A stretch of DNA of 64,000 nucleotides from Nocardia sputorum (GCF_027924405.1 NZ_AP026978.1:2418001-2482000); one strand, 5' to 3'. Positions 44,783 through 54,229 are shown, counted from the stretch's first letter. A program made the numbers and translations. The notes: generated by a model from the letters alone, not told the origin.

Positions 44783-45564
44783 CGATCCTGACCACCGACG
44801 GCACTCTGACCGTCGCAGGCGCCCTCGGCGTGCAGACCCTGCCACCTGTGCTCGCGCTGCGTCCCCAGCACATCGACCACGCCGGCTTCCTCGCCGCGCG
44901 GACCGCCACCCTGGCCGAGCTGCGCGCCGACGGTGTACTCGACCACGACGGTAACGTGCTCGACGACGAGCTCGCCGCGGCGCTGTTCGTGCTGGCGAGG
45001 CCGGAACGGCAACTGGTGCTGCGGATCCGGCGCGACGGCGCGGTGCGCCGCGTCTGCCTGGCCCGGCGAGGTTTCGACCACGCGGTGGCGGTACGAACCG
45101 ACGACGAGGTCGACGTACGCACCGTGTGGGGCGACGAGGACCCGGTGGCACTCGCCCGGCCGCTGCTGGTGGCGCTGGGCAAGTGCCCACCGGCTGATGT
45201 TCCCGTGCTCACCGCACCCACCGCGGAACTGCGCCGCAGGCTCGACGACTCGCGCATCACGCCGGCCAGCGCCGTCTACCGGACCGGGATGTCCGAGTCG
45301 GACGCGATCACGCTGGGAATGGCCCTGCGCCAGTGCAGTTCGATCGCCGAGCTGGTCTGCTACGGCTACCGGGACGGCAGCGCCCGCCGGGCGCATGCCG
45401 CGGCGGCCGTGTACGACACCGCCGAGGGCCGGATCATCGCCGGTGGCCGTGCCGCCACCGACGGACAGGACTGGACCACTCTCGCTCCCGGCAGCGATCG
45501 CCGGTTCGCCCACGTCGTCGGGGCCTTGATCGAATCGCTGCCCGAAGGCCGCTGGATGCCGTAA
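44779..45564 (+). CDS. espG: EspG-family ESX chaperone 3
   Basis: A 261-residue EspG-like protein: LRPQHIDHAGFLAARTATLAELRADGVLD near the N-terminus and REIVCYGY-type strand (ELVCYGYRDGSARRAHAAAAVYDTAEGRIIAGG) near residue 200, as in EspG3/EspG5. ATGA overlap with the PPE gene marks it as the chaperone of the upstream PE/PPE pair. Closest of the three EspG genes to the canonical mycobacterial type. Confidence 0.88.
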   Translation: MTILTTDGTLTVAGALGVQTLPPVLALRPQHIDHAGFLAARTATLAELRADGVLDHDGNVLDDELAAALFVLARPERQLVLRIRRDGAVRRVCLARRGFDHAVAVRTDDEVDVRTVWGDEDPVALARPLLVALGKCPPADVPVLTAPTAELRRRLDDSRITPASAVYRTGMSESDAITLGMALRQCSSIAELVCYGYRDGSARRAHAAAAVYDTAEGRIIAGGRAATDGQDWTTLAPGSDRRFAHVVGALIESLPEGRWMP

Positions 45565-45642
45565 CCGGCGCGATTTTTCCAGATGTCCGGGGTATCTCCC
45601 CGGAATTCCCAACACATCACCACTTCGAGAGAGGATATCTCC

Positions 45643-45960
45643 ATGTCCGGCACAGGTCCGCTTCATCTCGACTTTGCCATATTCCAGAAGTACGCGAATG
45701 CATACGCCGACGTGATTCCGCCCATCGACAAGAGTGTCGATAATCTGGAGACCACGGTGATCGCCGCGAAGAAGGACTGGGAAGGTGACGCCAATGCCGC
45801 ATTCACCCGATTCGCGGACGAGCTGCAGCTCAAGATTCGTAAAGTGAATGTCGACCTCGGTCTGGTTTCGGACGCACTGCGTACCGGCGAGACCAAGGTG
45901 GCGCAGACGGAAGACGAAAGCATGAGCGGTTTCACCACCCTGAACTCCAACTACCTCTGA
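45643..45960 (+). CDS. WXG100 protein (EsxA/EsxB type), first of pair
   Basis: A 105-residue WXG100 protein: helix AIFQKYANAYADVIPPIDKSV, the WEG turn (Trp46-Gly48) in KDWEGDANAAF, then helix RFADELQLKIRKVNVDLGLV. The end TEDESMSGFTTLNSNYL lacks the exact YxxxD/E spacing. ATG after GAGAGGA. The first gene of the esx pair, 38 bases before the second; they should form a heterodimer exported by the EccC ATPase. Confidence 0.92.
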   Translation: MSGTGPLHLDFAIFQKYANAYADVIPPIDKSVDNLETTVIAAKKDWEGDANAAFTRFADELQLKIRKVNVDLGLVSDALRTGETKVAQTEDESMSGFTTLNSNYL

Positions 45961-45997
45961 ACAGACCGGACAACACTCCAGAACGGAAACACCCACT

Positions 45998-46291
45998 ATG
46001 TTGTACAACCCGCCCGGCGTCCTGCGCCTGATCGGTGATATGGACAAATACCACGCCGATATCACGGCCGAACGCGAGAATGCCGAGAACGCGGCCACGC
46101 TACTGGTCCGGGACGGCTGGCAGAGCGGTGAAGGCGGCGCCGCCGGCGCCTTCCTTGCCAAGCACAAGACCCTGATCACCGACCTGGACGACCTGCTCGG
46201 TCTGCTGAAGAAGGGGCGCGACAACGTTCAGGCCGCGCTCGATAAGGCGCGGGCGACTGATCAGCACGTCGCCGACGACTTCATCTGGTAG
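45998..46291 (+). CDS. WXG100-like protein, second of pair
   Basis: A 97-residue helical-hairpin protein. The turn is WQSG (Trp41, Gly44) rather than strict WxG: RDGWQSGEGGAAGAFLAKH. Length and helix pattern fit EsxA/EsxH. It ends DDFIW without a YxxxD/E tail. The pair is followed at once by a strong terminator, so these are the last genes of the substrate operon. Partner of the upstream WXG100 protein. Confidence 0.88.
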   Translation: MLYNPPGVLRLIGDMDKYHADITAERENAENAATLLVRDGWQSGEGGAAGAFLAKHKTLITDLDDLLGLLKKGRDNVQAALDKARATDQHVADDFIW

Positions 46292-46307
46292 CAACGACAC
46301 GAACCGG

Positions 46308-46343
46308 CCAGGGGCCCGCTGCCGATCGGCAGCGGGCCCCTGG
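46308..46343. terminator. Bidirectional terminator, perfect 18-base stem
   Basis: CCAGGGGCCCGCTGCCGA pairs perfectly with TCGGCAGCGGGCCCCTGG, with no loop beyond the turn. It lies 16 bases after the second esx gene and 2 bases from the converging eccE stop. The strongest hairpin in the window. Confidence 0.85.
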
Positions 46344-46345
46344 TC

Positions 46346-48121
46346 TCATGCCGACTGTAGTTCCGGTTCGGGTTCCGGTTCCACCTCGGGGGATGGCGTG
46401 GCTTCGCCGAGGAAACCGGCTTCCTCTGGGATCGATACGACCCGCACGGCCAGCTCTTCGCCGGAACAGCGGATGAGCACACGGCCCGGTTGTGCGGCGA
46501 ATTCGATCAACGCGACATCGGCGCCCATCAGGGAGGTGGTGCACTCCCCGGTGGAACGGACGTGCACGGCAGTCGCCTCCAGTACCTGACCGGCGGACGC
46601 CACCCCGTCGTAGACGATCATCGTGGCCGCGGCCGCGTGCTGGGAAGCGTTCTCCGGCGTGGGAACGGACAGGGCGGCGGGTGCGGCGACCGCCTCCACG
46701 AGACCTGCCCATTCCTGTGGGCGGCTGCTGTGCACGATCACCTGTGCGCCCACCGCGATCGCCCGCAGCACCATCAGCTGGGTCAGGCGCAGCGAACCGA
46801 CGATCTCCACCCGCCGGACCGTGGGTCCGAACAGCGGCACCGCGACGCCGAGACCGTCGTCCGTCGCCCCGATCACCTGGCCGCAGCCGGACACCGGCAC
46901 GCTGAACTGCGTCAATGCCGCGGGGATCGCGTGCCGCGCAACACTGGGGCCCAGGTCGCCGTCGTCCAGCAGTACCTGCCGCTGCCGACCGGACAGGAGC
47001 AGATGGCCGAGGTCGGCAGGCGTGTTCTGCGCCTCGTGACGGCCGACGCCGGCCAGATCCTGGCGCACCAGCGCAGTGAGCGCCACCGCGTTCCCGCGCC
47101 GCGCCAGCCCCTCCGAATCCCCGGCCGGGGTCAACCGCAACCGGGTCAGCATCGATCGGCCCGAAACCGCCCACACGCCGGCGAGTGCCGCCGGATCGAG
47201 ACGATGCGGCCGGATCGCGTAGCCGGCCAGTTCGATGCCGCCGCTGCGGAGGGTGCTCCAGTCCTCGCTCCACAGCGCCGGATCGGTCTCGTGCAGCGCC
47301 GCCGACTCCGCCGCGGCGAGTTCGGCGGCGGTCATCAGCGACACACGGACACCCCGGGTGGCCAGGCGGCCCGCCACGCGACGGGTGGCGACCAGCGCGG
47401 TGCGGACAACGCCGTCCTGCCCGCTGCCCCTGTTGTCGATCGCTCCGACATTGTCGAGCGGGTCGAATCGCAGGACCAGCCGGACGCTCTGATCCGCGGC
47501 CGCGGGCAGCGGCCCCAGCAGCTTCTCGTAGTGCGGCACCACGGTGTGTGGGCCCCGCGTGCGTACTCCGAGAGTGACGACGTCGACGGCGGCCAACCGG
47601 ATGTCGAACTGGGCCAGGCACCGCGCCACATCGGCCAGGCAGATGGCCGAGCCGGCCCGGATCCGTGTCGCGCCGAGCATGGTCGGGCGCACCGAGGTCG
47701 GGCCGAGGCGCAGCATCGTGATCAAGTGCTCACCGTCCCACCGCATTCCGCACCGCTCGCCACCGGATCCGGGGATATCGACATCGAACGGCTCGGTGCG
47801 GGACGAACTAGCACCGATCCGCCGATTACGCCACTTCAGGGCGATTCGCATTCCCAGAATTCTCCATATGTTTGTACGGCGCACGCGGGCGCTGCCGATC
47901 AGTGCAATTCCGATTCCTACCGCGACGGCTATCCGAACCGACCCGCCCAGGGCGATAACAGCGGTGGCGGAGGCGGCACCCGCACCGGCCGACGGCAGCA
48001 CCACCGCCATCGGCATGCGGGTGAAAATGTCGCGGCGCACCACGCCGGGCGCGGGTGTGCGGGATGTTTCCTCCGTTTTCTCCGGAGGCGTTGTCTCGTT
48101 ATTCATCCGATTCATCTCCAT
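46346..48121 (-). CDS. eccE: EccE, ESX membrane component
   Basis: A 591-residue EccE-family protein, peripheral-side subunit of the ESX membrane complex. Two membrane helices are near the N-terminus (MPMAVVLPSAGAGAASATAVIAL and VRIAVAVGIGIALIGSA, about 37-80), followed by a large soluble domain (RWDGEHLITMLRLGP at about 125, then WSTLRSGGIELAGYAI). The start is chosen at ATG 48121 after GGTGAG; ATGs at 48115 and 48106 are also possible. It is divergent from eccB (92-base gap) and converges on the esx genes. Confidence 0.9.
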   Translation of the reverse strand: MEMNRMNNETTPPEKTEETSRTPAPGVVRRDIFTRMPMAVVLPSAGAGAASATAVIALGGSVRIAVAVGIGIALIGSARVRRTNIWRILGMRIALKWRNRRIGASSSRTEPFDVDIPGSGGERCGMRWDGEHLITMLRLGPTSVRPTMLGATRIRAGSAICLADVARCLAQFDIRLAAVDVVTLGVRTRGPHTVVPHYEKLLGPLPAAADQSVRLVLRFDPLDNVGAIDNRGSGQDGVVRTALVATRRVAGRLATRGVRVSLMTAAELAAAESAALHETDPALWSEDWSTLRSGGIELAGYAIRPHRLDPAALAGVWAVSGRSMLTRLRLTPAGDSEGLARRGNAVALTALVRQDLAGVGRHEAQNTPADLGHLLLSGRQRQVLLDDGDLGPSVARHAIPAALTQFSVPVSGCGQVIGATDDGLGVAVPLFGPTVRRVEIVGSLRLTQLMVLRAIAVGAQVIVHSSRPQEWAGLVEAVAAPAALSVPTPENASQHAAAATMIVYDGVASAGQVLEATAVHVRSTGECTTSLMGADVALIEFAAQPGRVLIRCSGEELAVRVVSIPEEAGFLGEATPSPEVEPEPEPELQSA

Positions 48122-48213
48122 TCGGCACTCACCCCCGTGGTGCGGTAGCCTCCCACACGCCGTTGGAATATGCATATTCATGCGCGCACTGTTCACGCGT
48201 TGGAGGAGTTGTA

Positions 48214-49623
48214 ATGCCGGCACAGTTGACGACCCGGGCGCAGGTCAATGGTTACCGATTTCTGCTGCAACGGTTCGAGCACGCGCTGGTCCGCCGGGAC
48301 GTGCGCATGTTGCACGACCCCATGCGCATTCAATTCCGGTCACTGATGACCGGCCTGGTACTGGCCGTGCTGGTGACCGTCGGCTGCGCGGTGCTGGCGT
48401 TCCTGCGGCCACAGGGGCAGGTGGGTGATGCCAAGATCCTCATGGGCGCCGACAGCGGAGCGCTCTACGTCATGGTGGACAAGACCCTGCACCCGGCGCT
48501 GAACCTCGCCTCGGCTCGGTTGATCACCGGGAGCAGCGAATCCCCTACGTCGGTGAAGGATTCGAAGCTGGCGTCGCTGCCTCGTGGACCTCTCCTCGGC
48601 ATCCCTGGCGCCCCGGCGTCGCTGCCGGCCCCTGCCGTCCGTGACCGCTCGGAGTGGACGCTGTGCGAGGACGCGACCGACGGGTCGCGCAGCACCGTGC
48701 TCGACGGCGCGCCGCACCTCGGCTCGCAGATACGCGCGAGCGCGCCCGGCGAAGCCCTGCTGGCGTCCCGCGACGGCGCGACCTATCTCGTCTTCGACGG
48801 CAAGCACGCTCGCATCGATATGAACAGCGATGCGGTGGTGGCCACCTTGCAGATCCGTGGCCTGCGGCCGCGGCCGATCGGTGCCGGACTGCTGAACGCG
48901 ACCGTCGCGGTGCCCGAACTCGTCGTGCCGGAGATCCCCGACGCGGGTGCGCCCAGCACGGTGCACGGCGGGAATCTTGTTGTCGGGTCGGTGATCCGGG
49001 TGCAGGGCGTGAACGGCACCCAGCCGTATGTGGTGCTCGCCGGCGGTGTGCAGAAGATCTCCGAGTTCACCGCGGAGGTCCTTCGCGCATCGAATTCTCA
49101 GGGGCTCACGGTGATTCCGCTGCTGTCCCCGGATGCCATCGCCGGGCTACCGGTGCTGGACGCACTGCCGGTCGGCCAATTCCCCGCAGCCGCCCCCACC
49201 ATCATGTCCACCGACACCGACCCGGTGGCGTGCGTGGCGTGGGCTCGCGGAACCGGTGATCAGGTGGCGACCCTGCGGTTGCTCGCCGGCAGACAGCTGC
49301 CGCTGGTCGCCGGCCGGACACCGGTGTCGCTCGTCGCGGGCGACGCGGCACATGCGGTGTACGTTCCCGCGTCCACCGGGGAGTTCGTCCAGGCCACCGG
49401 CATCGAACTCGACAGCACCCGCCGCGACAGCCTGTTCTACGTCACCGACACCGGTGTGCGGTTCGGCATCCCCGACCTCGCCTCGGCGACGGTCCTAGGC
49501 CACACCGAGCCGAAACTCGTCCCGTGGCAGATCATCAGTCAACTGCCCGCCGGGCCGATGCTCGATCGCCAGTCGGCATTGATCGCGCGCGACATCGTCA
49601 GGCCCGCCGGTCCGGTCCGGTAA
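48214..49623 (+). CDS. eccB: EccB, ESX membrane component
   Basis: A 469-residue EccB: short cytosolic N-terminus (TTRAQVNGYRFLLQRFEHALVRRDVRMLHDPMR), one membrane helix (about 45-66) and a large periplasmic repeat-rich domain (GADSGALYVMVDKTLHPALNLASARLI, VSGPYVA-like strands). EccB spans the periplasmic side of the ESX channel. The N-terminal RxxxxRR..M..DP block is diagnostic. ATG follows GGAGGAG. Unlike in most ESX loci, eccC does not follow; an MFS gene comes next and eccC is on the other strand. Confidence 0.95.
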   Translation: MPAQLTTRAQVNGYRFLLQRFEHALVRRDVRMLHDPMRIQFRSLMTGLVLAVLVTVGCAVLAFLRPQGQVGDAKILMGADSGALYVMVDKTLHPALNLASARLITGSSESPTSVKDSKLASLPRGPLLGIPGAPASLPAPAVRDRSEWTLCEDATDGSRSTVLDGAPHLGSQIRASAPGEALLASRDGATYLVFDGKHARIDMNSDAVVATLQIRGLRPRPIGAGLLNATVAVPELVVPEIPDAGAPSTVHGGNLVVGSVIRVQGVNGTQPYVVLAGGVQKISEFTAEVLRASNSQGLTVIPLLSPDAIAGLPVLDALPVGQFPAAAPTIMSTDTDPVACVAWARGTGDQVATLRLLAGRQLPLVAGRTPVSLVAGDAAHAVYVPASTGEFVQATGIELDSTRRDSLFYVTDTGVRFGIPDLASATVLGHTEPKLVPWQIISQLPAGPMLDRQSALIARDIVRPAGPVR

Positions 49624-49884
49624 CCGGTCACCGGAAGTGACGAGCAGGTGAACGGATTGCGCTCGGGTCGCTGGTGCCGAGGCGGCTCGCTATGGTCCGA
49701 GCATGCCGAGGCCGGCCGCAAGGCTCGCGAACTGATGGCGCCGGTCACCAGCGCACGGCGCCACCCCACCCGACAGACAATGGTGGATTGCGGAGCTGCC
49801 GCGGCCCGTCGATTGGCGGGATCGCCTCCGATGGTCGACACTGCCGAGCGGGGGTGGATCGGCTAAGCGAGTTGAGGGCACGGC

Positions 49885-51522
49885 ATGGCAGTCGAGGTCG
49901 TGGGTTCCACAGCGCCGGTACGGTCACGGACCGACCGGCCCGACGCGGCGGTGCCGCTACCACGCGGACGGCGAATACTCGTCCTGGCGTTGATCTACGC
50001 CACCGCGTTTCTGGTGAGCCAGGATGTCTCGCTGCACAGCATCGCCGTGTCGACCCTGCTGCAACAGTTGGGTGACCGCGATGTGCTCGCCTTCTCGCTG
50101 TGGATCCCCAAGGCGTATGTGCTGTCGCTCATCGTGTTCCTGCTCCTGGGCGGTGTGCTGACCGACCGCTGCGGCGCCAAACGCGTACTGATCGGCGGCT
50201 ATCTGACCTTCCTCGCCGGGTTCGCGGTGCACATCGCGTTCGCCTCGACCTCATGGCCGCTGCTCGTGTCCAGAGTGTTCATGGGCGCCGGGATCGCCGC
50301 CATCGTGCCGTCCGCGCTGTCGATCCTCGTGCTCGTGAACGCGGCGGGCAGACAACGATCCAAGGCACTGGTGATCTGGGCGGGCTGCCTCGCGGCCGGA
50401 GTCACCGTCGTTCCGTTGCTGAGCGGGCTGCTGCTGCACAATATGTGGTGGCCCAGACTGGCGCTGGCCGACGCGATTGTCGCGACAGCCTTGCTGATCG
50501 GCGTCGTGAAGGTCGTTCCGCCCTGTCCTGCCGACCCGGAAGCACCGGTCGAATGGCCGAGCGCGGTAGCGGCGATGACCGGCTCGGGCCTGGTGGCGCT
50601 GGGGTTGTTCAAGGCGCCGGACTGGGGCTGGACGGCGCCGGCGGTCATCGCCACGCTGGTGGCGGGCACGTGCCTGCTGGTCCTGGCGGCCACAATCCGC
50701 CGGGGCGGCGAACTGCCCCATGACATCCTGATGCGACCCGAGCCGCGCCTGCGGCTCGCGATGCTCGCGCTGTCGACCGCTGTCGTGGCCGAGTTCGGCA
50801 TCATCTTCCTGACGATCCAGTACCTGCAGGCGGTGCGCGGCTCAGGGCCGATCGCCGGCGGCGCCGCGATCTTCGTGCCCGCCTGTGTGGCTTCCGCCGC
50901 CGGCGCCAAGGCGGGTGTGATGCTGCGGCGTCGGACCAGCGCCACTATTTCGTTGGTCATCGGTTTGACGACGATCCTGGACGGTCTGGCCATCGGGCTC
51001 ACCGCCGACGCCGCGGGCAGCCTGGAGCGGATCGTGGCCATGGTGGCGGTGATGAGCGTCGGATTGGGCATCGTGGCCGCGGTTGGGCTGGACGCGATCA
51101 GCACCGCGATGCCGGTCCGGCGCAACGGCATTCCCTTCGCCGCGCAGTCGGCGGCCGTGCAGATCGGCAGCCTGCTCGGATTGGCGGTGACCGGCGGTCT
51201 GGTGGATCAGGGCTACCGCGCCGGCCTCGTCATTCCGGCCCGGGTGGCGGCGCACGGCGGCATCGTCGCCGACGGTCAGCCGCTGGGCATGAACGTGGCC
51301 ACGGCCACCTCGGCGGGCGACGCGGTCGGTGGGCCGCTCGCGGAGGCCGTGCAGAACGCGTTCCTGGCCGGCTATCGGCACGCCTTGCTCGCCACCATCG
51401 CCGTTGTCGTGGTCGCGATGGTCGTGCTGCTGGTCCTGGCCGCCCGAGGCCTCGGGGCGTCGGACAGGCCGAATTCCGAAGTACTCGCCAGTTCCTCAAG
51501 GAATTCTCAAGAATCTGAGTGA
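49885..51522 (+). CDS. MFS transporter (DHA2-type, 14 helices) inside the ESX locus
   Basis: A 545-residue transporter with 14 predicted membrane helices. The MFS loop 2-3 motif is GGVLTDRCGAKRVLIGGYL (about 83-101), and helix 5 shows the DHA2-like pattern. Such proteins export drugs, dyes or metabolites with protons. Similarity to EmrB/LfrA-like pumps is general; substrate unknown. It lies 261 bases after eccB on the same strand, with a coiled-coil protein and a two-component system downstream. An efflux pump is not a known ESX part, so it is either an insertion or linked to the two-component system. Confidence 0.9.
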   Translation: MAVEVVGSTAPVRSRTDRPDAAVPLPRGRRILVLALIYATAFLVSQDVSLHSIAVSTLLQQLGDRDVLAFSLWIPKAYVLSLIVFLLLGGVLTDRCGAKRVLIGGYLTFLAGFAVHIAFASTSWPLLVSRVFMGAGIAAIVPSALSILVLVNAAGRQRSKALVIWAGCLAAGVTVVPLLSGLLLHNMWWPRLALADAIVATALLIGVVKVVPPCPADPEAPVEWPSAVAAMTGSGLVALGLFKAPDWGWTAPAVIATLVAGTCLLVLAATIRRGGELPHDILMRPEPRLRLAMLALSTAVVAEFGIIFLTIQYLQAVRGSGPIAGGAAIFVPACVASAAGAKAGVMLRRRTSATISLVIGLTTILDGLAIGLTADAAGSLERIVAMVAVMSVGLGIVAAVGLDAISTAMPVRRNGIPFAAQSAAVQIGSLLGLAVTGGLVDQGYRAGLVIPARVAAHGGIVADGQPLGMNVATATSAGDAVGGPLAEAVQNAFLAGYRHALLATIAVVVVAMVVLLVLAARGLGASDRPNSEVLASSSRNSQESE

Positions 51523-51635
51523 TTCGCATTTTCTTACAAATTGTTTGCAAAAATCTCGGCCGGATATTGGTCGGCCCCGGAAAGGCGCGCATAATTCTTG
51601 CCGGACAATCCGATCATCGAAAGGCTGGGGTCGCC

Positions 51636-51998
51636 ATGGAAAAGGTCGACGACGGCACTCCCGCGCGCCGCCGCACTCCGAAACGTTGTGCCGCCGCGCG
51701 AACCTCCCCGTCGCGGACATCGGCCGAGGAGATCTTGGCCCGGTCGCGAGCCGAGCGTGCGCAGCTCGAACAGGGCAAGCTGTTCCAGGCCCAGCTCGTC
51801 GATGAAGCCGAACAGCTGCACGAGGAGATTCGGGCCTTGCACGAGGAATTGCGCGAGGTCTATCGGCAGATCGGCAATCTGCGCAAACGGTTCTCCAGTC
51901 TGCCGCCCGTGCCCCGGCTCGCCGGCTACGCGCCCGTGGTCGTCGCGGCGCCCGCGCAGCACGCGGTGCGCGCCGCTGGTAACCGGGCCACCGCGTGA
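51636..51998 (+). CDS. Small coiled-coil protein
   Basis: A 120-residue protein. Residues 30-85 form a long coiled coil (AEEILARSRAERAQLEQGK, then DEAEQLHEEIRALHEELRE and VYRQIGNLRKRF), followed by SLPPVPRLAGYAPVVVAA. No signal peptide or family. The start ATG at 51636 is preceded by a weak GGGG; the frame is open further upstream to 51519. It lies between the MFS gene and the response regulator; function unknown. Confidence 0.6.
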   Translation: MEKVDDGTPARRRTPKRCAAARTSPSRTSAEEILARSRAERAQLEQGKLFQAQLVDEAEQLHEEIRALHEELREVYRQIGNLRKRFSSLPPVPRLAGYAPVVVAAPAQHAVRAAGNRATA

Positions 51999-52046
51999 GG
52001 GCTGGTTCCGGCGTGGAACGGACTGCTGCGCAGGGTATCTCACATA

Positions 52047-52116
52047 CCGTCACCTGACGGCATAGACCATTACCTGTTGTAGTCTCACCTATTGTCCAGA
52101 CGGTTCGAATCTGGAC
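52047..52116 (+). promoter_or_regulatory. Regulatory leader of the two-component operon
   Basis: The 135 bases before the response-regulator GTG carry a perfect palindrome CCGTCA-CC-TGACGG (52047-52060), two near direct repeats TTACCTGTTG (52070) and TCACCTATTG (52085), and an inverted repeat GTCCAGA / TCTGGAC (52094-52100, 52110-52116). These are candidate binding sites for the OmpR-type regulator that follows, i.e. autoregulation. Binding not shown. Confidence 0.5.
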
Positions 52117-52134
52117 GGTAGGAAGGACCGGGTC

Positions 52135-52794
52135 GTGCGGGTAGTGGTGGTGGAAGACGACGCAGGCGTGGCCGACGCGGTCGTCGACGGCCTCCGGGCT
52201 CATGGTTTCGCGACGGTCGACCACCTTTCGCACGGTCTGGACCTGCTGACCGGCCACACCGCCTACGACGCGGTCATCCTCGATCTCGGTCTACCCGACG
52301 TCAACGGGTATCTGGTGCTGCGTCAGCTCCGCAAGGTGAGCGCGGTGCCGGTGATCATGCTTACCGCCGAGGGCGACGAGCTGGCCGTAGTGTCCTGCCT
52401 GCGCGCCGGGGCCGACGACTACATGGTCAAACCGCCCAGAGTCGGGGAACTCGCCGCGCGCTTGGAAGCGGTGGGCCGGCGCCGCGGGGAAGCCGAGTCC
52501 TGTCCCGATGTGGTGGTCACCGGCGACGTCACCGTGAATTTGGCGGCCCGGCACGTCGAGGTGGCCGGGCTGCCGGTGCAGCTGACCCAGAAGGAATTCG
52601 CGGTCGCGCGGGTGCTGGTGGAGCAGGCCGGAGTCGCGGTGCGGCGCGACAAGATCATGGACGAGATCTGGGGGGAGAAGACCGCGTCCACCTCCCGTTC
52701 ACTCGACGTCCACATCGGTGCGCTGCGGGCGAAATTGCAGCGCCCCGGCCTGATCACGACCATTCACGGCTTCGGATACCGCTGGGCCCGGTGA
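52135..52794 (+). CDS. OmpR-family response regulator
   Basis: A 219-residue two-domain regulator: receiver (about 1-118) with acidic pocket Glu7-Asp8-Asp9, phosphorylated Asp50 in VILDLGLPDVNG and the MLTAEGDE and YMVKPP blocks; then a winged-helix DNA-binding domain (about 125-218) ending IHGFGYRWAR. GTG start; GGAAGGA lies upstream. It is followed after 9 bases by its histidine kinase. Its place between eccB/MFS and eccC suggests control of the ESX locus or the pump (inference). Confidence 0.94.
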   Translation: MRVVVVEDDAGVADAVVDGLRAHGFATVDHLSHGLDLLTGHTAYDAVILDLGLPDVNGYLVLRQLRKVSAVPVIMLTAEGDELAVVSCLRAGADDYMVKPPRVGELAARLEAVGRRRGEAESCPDVVVTGDVTVNLAARHVEVAGLPVQLTQKEFAVARVLVEQAGVAVRRDKIMDEIWGEKTASTSRSLDVHIGALRAKLQRPGLITTIHGFGYRWAR

Positions 52795-52803
52795 CATCGC
52801 CCG

Positions 52804-54207
52804 ATGCGAGTTCGGCTGGTGAGCACGTTCACGCTCCTCGCGACGATCTGCATGACCTGCTTTGCCATCGGCATCGGCTACCAGGTCGCGGCGACCCGCA
52901 CCCAGGGCCTGCTCATCGATCGGATCCAGGACGCCAACCGCTTCGCGGCGATGGCCTCGTCGAATCCGGCCGGTCTCGACGACGCCGCGCAGACCTACTA
53001 CGAGCAGACCGGTAACGGAATCCTGGTGATCGCCAACAGCGGTCGGCTCATGGTCGATCTGGGCGTCGATCGTGGCAATGCCCGGGTCGCCGCGGTCTCG
53101 AGAAACGCGCACCAGTTCGTTCCGCCGGACATGCTGTATCCGTGGAGCACCCATCCGATGATCGTGGCGCAACCCATCGGGACCTGGCCGCAAGCCGGCG
53201 GTGTGGTGGTCATCGTCATCTCCACCGCGGCGACCCGCGGCGGAATCGCCGACAGCTGGATCCAGCTCGGCTGTGCGACCGCGACCGCGCTGCTGGTGTT
53301 CTGCGGGGCGGCCCTCGCGGTGTCGGGATGGATTCTGCGCCCGGTGTCGGAGCTGCTGCGCGATGTCGACGCGCTGACCTCCACGCTGCCGGTGGCCGCG
53401 GTCGAGCCGCGGCGGTCCGGCTCGCTCAGGCACGGCCCACCGGAGATCGTCGAACTCGCCACCGGTGTCCAGGCGGTGACCAGAGCGGTCGCGGACCTGG
53501 CCGCCGCGGAGCGTCAGCATGTGGTCGACACCGCCCATTCACTGCGTAATCCGCTGGCCGCGCTGGCCCTCCGCCTGCAGGCGCTGCAGCCGATGATCGC
53601 CCACGACCACGCGGCGGCGACGTTCGTCGGCGTCGTGAGCGAGGTCGACCGGCTCACCGAACTGCTCGACGGATTGCTGAGCGCGGCGGTCGTGGAATCC
53701 GAGGTCGCGCGGCCGGTCGCGGCGTGTGATGCGGTGACGGTGGCCCGGGAGCGGGTCGAGTCGTGGCACGCCGCCTTCGCGCAAGCGGATATGACGCTGA
53801 CCCTGGAGGCGCTCACCGATGTCGCGGCCGCGGCCGTTCCGGCCGGTGTGCTGACGCAGATCCTCGATGTGGCACTGAGCAATTCCGCCCGGTATGCCGG
53901 GCGGGACGCGCAGACCACGATCACCGTCGGCCACGAATGCGAGTCGGTCGTCGTGTCCGTCCGGGACGACGGCGTCGGGGTACCGCCGGACGAACTCGAT
54001 CAGCTGACCACGCGATTCTTCCGCGGAACACAGTCCGGCACCGGCGGTTCCGGTCTCGGGCTGCCGATCGCGGCGACCATGGTGGCCCAGTACGCGGGGC
54101 TGTTCTTCATCGAGGCGGCTGATCCCCGCGGTCTCGTTGTCACGGCGGGATTCCCGTCCGCCGATCGGGCGATGTTGCCGGTAGGTGAACAACTGAAGTC
54201 GCGGTGA
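52804..54207 (+). CDS. Sensor histidine kinase with HAMP domain
   Basis: A 467-residue membrane kinase. The first helix is at about 8-28 and the second at about 157-180, flanking an extracytoplasmic sensor domain of about 125 residues. After a HAMP-like linker, the H-box DTAHSLRNPLAAL has phospho-acceptor His245. The ATPase part has N-box ALSNSARYAG, G1 DDGVGVPP and G2 GTGGSGLGLPIA. Pairs with the response regulator 9 bases upstream. The ligand is unknown. It converges on eccC with a hairpin between. Confidence 0.94.
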   Translation: MRVRLVSTFTLLATICMTCFAIGIGYQVAATRTQGLLIDRIQDANRFAAMASSNPAGLDDAAQTYYEQTGNGILVIANSGRLMVDLGVDRGNARVAAVSRNAHQFVPPDMLYPWSTHPMIVAQPIGTWPQAGGVVVIVISTAATRGGIADSWIQLGCATATALLVFCGAALAVSGWILRPVSELLRDVDALTSTLPVAAVEPRRSGSLRHGPPEIVELATGVQAVTRAVADLAAAERQHVVDTAHSLRNPLAALALRLQALQPMIAHDHAAATFVGVVSEVDRLTELLDGLLSAAVVESEVARPVAACDAVTVARERVESWHAAFAQADMTLTLEALTDVAAAAVPAGVLTQILDVALSNSARYAGRDAQTTITVGHECESVVVSVRDDGVGVPPDELDQLTTRFFRGTQSGTGGSGLGLPIAATMVAQYAGLFFIEAADPRGLVVTAGFPSADRAMLPVGEQLKSR

Positions 54208-54229
54208 ACTCCGTTGTCGTGACGCGCGC

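Noticed and set aside
46490..48148. 552-codon plus-strand frame opposite eccE
   Set aside because: Antisense shadow of eccE; composition typical of reverse frames and no ribosome site.
49651..49866. 72-codon ORF between eccB and the MFS gene
   Set aside because: No ribosome site, no family; mixed composition, likely chance.
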